Shown in pieces: positions 15,384-16,206 of a stretch of 16,206 nt of DNA; within the stretch, counting starts at the first letter, position 1; each line of letters begins with the position of its first letter. Origin of the DNA: Gammaproteobacteria bacterium (GTDB taxonomy: Bacteria > Pseudomonadota > Gammaproteobacteria > Pseudomonadales > Azotimanducaceae); assembly GCA_026706425.1 (NCBI GenBank), contig JAPOYW010000381.1, forward strand, positions 26,803 to 43,008, read 5' to 3'. The notes below the pieces were generated by a model. The model saw nothing but the letters and a program-made list of their open reading frames with translations, was not told the DNA's origin and did not search any database. A program made the translations under genes and the position numbers.

Positions 15384-15551
15384 TCAACCGATCTCGATCA
15401 TCTCGAAGTCTTCCTTGCCGACGCCGCACTCCGGGCAGATGAAATCCTCGGGAATGTCTTCCCAGGGTGTGCCGGGGGGGATGCCGTCCTCGTCAAACCC
15501 CTCCGCCTCATCGTAGATCCATCCGCAGACGATGCACTGCCACTTCCTCAT
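15384..15551 (-). CDS. Rubredoxin
   Basis: A 55-aa iron-sulfur electron carrier. It has the two CxxC iron-ligating pairs, CIVC (6-9, followed by GWIYD) and CPEC (39-42, followed by GVGKEDFE). Between them is the conserved DGIPPGTPWEDIPEDFIC block, which includes the aromatic Trp30 and Phe37. ATG 15551 has a good AGAGGA ribosome-binding site 3-4 nt upstream; the stop is TGA at 15386-15384. It probably passes electrons from a rubredoxin reductase to an oxygenase or an oxidative-stress enzyme. It resembles the small rubredoxins found near ubiA in Pseudomonas-type genomes, and here ubiA is two genes downstream. No reductase gene is visible in the window. The gene is short enough to be missed by length-filtered ORF calling. 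Confidence 0.97.
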   Translation of the reverse strand: MRKWQCIVCGWIYDEAEGFDEDGIPPGTPWEDIPEDFICPECGVGKEDFEMIEIG

Positions 15552-15703
15552 CGGTCCTCTCACGGTGCGCGTGCCCAGCTCGGCCAGCGTCGGTGAAGCC
15601 TAACAGACTGCCGACCCCGCAGCGGCGCAAGCCGCGGCGGAGAGAACGACGAAGACCAAACAACCCATTCGTTCTTTTGTCATGATCATTTTCAGGTAGG
15701 TAG

Positions 15704-16206
15704 GATTCTCCGCACAGGAAGGCCGTCCACTTCGCCGCCGTGCACCTCGATTCGGCATTTGCGTGGTGTGGAGCCACGGGGGATGCCGCGCGGGCCAGAC
15801 GTCAGGCGCTCCGCGAGGCGCTCCTCGCCATTGCAGAACTCGCTCGCAATGTCGACGCGGATGCGCTGTTTTGCGCTGGGGACCTTTACGAACACGACCG
15901 CGTAACGCCCGATACCGCAGGCTTTCTCAGGCAGACCTTCGCCGAACTCGGCCCGATCCGCGTCTACATCGCACCTGGCAACCACGACTTCTACGGTCCA
16001 CAAAGCCTATATGCGACCAGCAATTGGAGCGACAACGTTCACATCTTCACCGAGCCGCGTCTCCAGCCGGTCCCGCTCGCGGACGGCATCACCCTCTGGG
16101 GCGCTGCCCACTGCGCACCGGCCAACACGCCCAACTTTCTGGATCGCTTCCGCACAGACGGGGATGCCACCCACATCGCCCTTTTCCATGGAGCGGAACG
16201 CTCTTG
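15704..16206 (+). CDS. SbcD/Mre11-like metallophosphoesterase (DNA repair exonuclease type), 5' end abnormal, 3' end cut by window
   Basis: The open frame runs from just after an in-frame TAG (15701-15703) to the window end. It carries metallophosphoesterase motifs: VHLDSAF (from 15740), CAGDLYEH (GD at 15878-15883), APGNHDFYGP (GNHD at 15977-15988) and ALFHGAE with a metal-ligand His (16187-16189). Relatives are calcineurin-like phosphoesterases of the SbcD/YhaO type, acting on DNA ends and often paired with an SbcC-like ATPase, which would lie beyond the window. Relatives begin near (H)AADVHLDS; here it reads HFAAVHLDS, so the first metal-ligand Asp is missing. Between the TAG and the motif there is no ATG, GTG or TTG except GTG 15740 inside the motif. 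AGGAAGG at 15716-15722 looks like a ribosome-binding site, but no start follows at normal spacing. The gene may be decayed, misassembled or shortened. Confidence 0.7.

Overview
This window looks like a piece of a GC-rich proteobacterial chromosome, most likely gammaproteobacterial. UvrD, UbiA, GlmU and GlmS all read very close to their Escherichia coli counterparts, UbiA implies a ubiquinone-using organism, and a glmU-glmS pair is typical of that group. The assignment rests on recalled protein similarity, not on a search. About 95% of the window is coding and no gene-free stretch exceeds 300 bases.

Layout. (1) 1-3064, plus strand: the 3' part of glmU followed 5 nt later by complete glmS, the UDP-GlcNAc supply pair. 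(2) 3065-4345: an AT-rich perfect inverted repeat, then an AAA_14/DUF4143 ATPase of unknown role that sits between glmS and uvrD like an inserted accessory gene. (3) 4427-6680: a LexA-box-like site and uvrD (DNA helicase II). (4) 6708-7858: a sulfatase gene with a large internal deletion that removes its catalytic region. (5) 7967-10352, plus strand: a lipoprotein TRAP-type solute receptor (TakP/FcbT1-like) and a WbuB-like GT4 glycosyltransferase. (6) 15551-10375, minus strand and convergent with region 5: rubredoxin, a glutamate/aspartate-type cation symporter, ubiA, the two TRAP membrane subunits (dctQ, dctM) and a sulfotransferase. From ubiA to the sulfotransferase the genes overlap or nearly touch, so they are probably one transcript. 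(7) 15704-16206, plus strand: the start of an SbcD/Mre11-like metallophosphoesterase that has no normal start codon and lacks its first metal-ligand Asp; the window ends inside it.

How the genes work together. GlmS and GlmU make the amino-sugar precursor of peptidoglycan and LPS. The TRAP receptor and the DctQM membrane pair belong to the same subtype and probably form one organic-acid importer, although they lie on opposite strands about 2.1 kb apart. The broken sulfatase, the sulfotransferase and the glycosyltransferase suggest past or present handling of sulfated glycans or metabolites, but no pathway can be named.

I see no phage, integrase, transposase, CRISPR array, tRNA or rRNA. I do not see a convincing new multi-gene system. 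The most unusual signals are the inverted repeat abutting the ATPase ribosome-binding site, the clean deletion in the sulfatase, the abnormal start of the metallophosphoesterase, and the ubiA-dctQ-dctM-sulfotransferase coupling.
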